From contig CAJUJB010000070.1 in NCBI GenBank assembly GCA_910586595.1, positions 1-8,289 on the forward strand: a stretch of DNA of 8,289 nucleotides. Direction: 5' to 3'. Position 1 is the first letter of the stretch; each line of letters opens with the position of its first letter. Position numbers and translations under genes: made by a program. Positions 7,043 to 8,289 of this stretch are shown in pieces. Origin of the DNA: an uncultured Muribaculaceae bacterium. Lineage in GTDB: Bacteria > Bacteroidota > Bacteroidia > Bacteroidales > Muribaculaceae. Below the pieces are notes generated by a model. That model made no database searches, was not told the DNA's origin, and worked only from the letters and a program-made list of their open reading frames with translations.

Positions 7043-8289
7043 TCAGTTCTTTATAAATACTTTGTGAGTTGAGGAGTGGTCGGCCGATGCAAGCTGCACG
7101 AGCACTGTGCCGCGCACATCGGTAGGAATGAGAAGCTCGCAGCCGGCGGCAAGATTGCCGGGTGTGTAGACTGCAAGTACGCGTCCTGCCAGGTCGCATA
7201 CGCTTACCGAAAGGCCATCGAGGGCGATGTCGGAGCTTATGCTGATGGCACCGTTGAAGGCCGCTACAGTCACGTCGGTGACATTGGCTGAGCCGATACC
7301 GGTGGTGATGACACCTGAGATGGCACAGGGCAGCGATTCACCCGAGGGAGTAGAGAGGGCGGCGTGGGCGATAGATGCGCCAGCCCCTGCACGGCCGAGC
7401 ACTACGCGGCCTTCGCCGAGGTCGTCACCGGCGAGCGAGTAGGCAACCACGTGGATGCCGCTGCCCGTCTCACGAGCGGTGAGGGTGAAGGAGTCAGACG
7501 GGAGTGTCCACTCTACGTTGGTAACGCCATCGAGCATGATGTCGAACGCCGACACAGCCCGGTCGCTCTCGAGCACGACATAACCCTCGGAGGAGATAGA
7601 TACCTTAGCGGGAGCCAGCTCTCCATCGTCAAGCATGGGGATGCGGCGGCGCACCGACGCAGGTATATTGTTGGCGAGCAGAAGATCGACAAAGCGTACA
7701 ACATCCTGAACATTGATGCGCTCGTCGCCGAACTGGTCAGCGCCGTAGAAATTGAAGTAATTGTAGCCGAAGCCCATTATGTAGTTAATGGTAGTCTGGA
7801 GGTCGGCAACGTCGAGGCGGAGGTCGAAGTTGGCATCACCTTCGATAAATGTAAGGGATGCTGGAGTCGAAGCACCCGAGAGGTACTGGAATCGATCGTA
7901 GTCCTGCATCGAGAGGCGGCCAGAGCAACCATTGGGGGCATAGTAATTACTTGAGAATAAATAGTAATACAGGTCTCCGTTATACCAGCTGAGGCCAATA
8001 GTTGAGCCTGTATTTGCGTAGAAATACATCTCCATATTGGTCGAGCCACCCATGAGAGGCATCAGCATAAACTCGGGCATCGAAAGAACAGCATCCATAA
8101 TGTTGCCATTGAAATCGATGTCGACCTGCGAGTCGAGCTCCTGATAGGTAAGGTCAAGGTCGATGATCTTATCGCTGAACGCCGGAGAAATCTGGGAGAA
8201 CCGGTTGTAGCGGGCGTACAGTGAAGTCAGCTCGGGGAAGTTGGCTGCAAACTGGCCTATATTGCCTGAAAGCTGATTGGATGAAATAT
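7043..8289 (-). CDS. LRR–dockerin protein with T9SS type A sorting domain (5' end outside window)
   Basis: The frame is open to the right edge of the window, so the first in-frame ATG (8098) is internal and the real start lies beyond 8289. The window holds 414 residues; numbering here starts at the first complete codon (8287). Residues 1-55 look like leucine-rich repeats, for example FPELTSLYARYNRF. Residues about 56-147 are an aromatic, Tyr-rich linker. Residues 148-207 form a dockerin type I module with two F-hand loops: loop 1 has D151, N153, D155, D159, D162; loop 2 has D184, F186 (Asn expected), D188, N192, D195. Residues about 208-338 are predicted beta-rich. Residues 342-414 match a T9SS type A sorting tail (core CDLAGRVLAVY, end STHKVFIKN). 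A signal peptide is expected but lies outside the window. In known families, LRRs mediate binding and dockerins hold a protein on a cohesin-bearing partner at the cell surface. The next gene follows after four bases, which implies co-transcription. The ligand is unknown. Confidence 0.93.
   Translation of the reverse strand, partial: ISSNQLSGNIGQFAANFPELTSLYARYNRFSQISPAFSDKIIDLDLTYQELDSQVDIDFNGNIMDAVLSMPEFMLMPLMGGSTNMEMYFYANTGSTIGLSWYNGDLYYYLFSSNYYAPNGCSGRLSMQDYDRFQYLSGASTPASLTFIEGDANFDLRLDVADLQTTINYIMGFGYNYFNFYGADQFGDERINVQDVVRFVDLLLANNIPASVRRRIPMLDDGELAPAKVSISSEGYVVLESDRAVSAFDIMLDGVTNVEWTLPSDSFTLTARETGSGIHVVAYSLAGDDLGEGRVVLGRAGAGASIAHAALSTPSGESLPCAISGVITTGIGSANVTDVTVAAFNGAISISSDIALDGLSVSVCDLAGRVLAVYTPGNLAAGCELLIPTDVRGTVLVQLASADHSSTHKVFIKN

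Noticed and set aside
7364..7954. A 196-codon plus-strand open frame opposite the dockerin gene
   Set aside because: The opposite strand encodes clear dockerin and LRR features; this frame shows no coding signs of its own.
8096..8098. ATG as the start of the dockerin gene
   Set aside because: The frame is open upstream to the window edge and encodes LRR-like sequence, and no signal peptide follows this ATG, so it is an internal methionine.

Overview
The window reads as a Bacteroidota genome fragment, most likely order Bacteroidales. The evidence is two consecutive secreted proteins that both end in a type IX secretion system (T9SS) type A sorting domain, the absence of a Shine-Dalgarno sequence at the internal start codon, and moderately high GC coding sequence (hand counts of single lines run from about 40 to 70 percent). 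The family is a guess: Muribaculaceae or Rikenellaceae-like gut lineages would fit, but nothing in the window proves it.

Both genes are on the minus strand, so transcription runs from the right edge to the left. The upstream gene enters at the right edge, is 5' truncated there, and stops at 7043. It encodes a leucine-rich-repeat (LRR) protein with a clear two-repeat dockerin-type calcium-binding module, a beta-sandwich segment and a T9SS tail. Four bases later the second gene starts. It runs from 7038 to 184 as a single uninterrupted 2284-residue reading frame. It has a signal peptide, an N-terminal cohesin-like domain, a long array of Ig-like modules (CARDB-like, four Calx-beta-like, a carboxypeptidase-regulatory-like module and a Big_5-like module), a helical glycine-containing island in the middle, and a C-terminal T9SS tail. 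A GC-rich hairpin followed by six T residues about 30 bases after its stop closes the operon. The left-most 118 bases hold no gene I can support, and the first 21 bases are an unbroken A run.

Taken together, the two genes look like one operon for a surface assembly: a giant stalk or adhesin-like scaffold carrying a cohesin-like head, co-transcribed with an LRR recognition protein carrying a dockerin. That the two bind each other is inference, but it is a specific and testable hypothesis and the most interesting thing in the window. No RNA gene, mobile element, CRISPR array or enzyme active site was seen.
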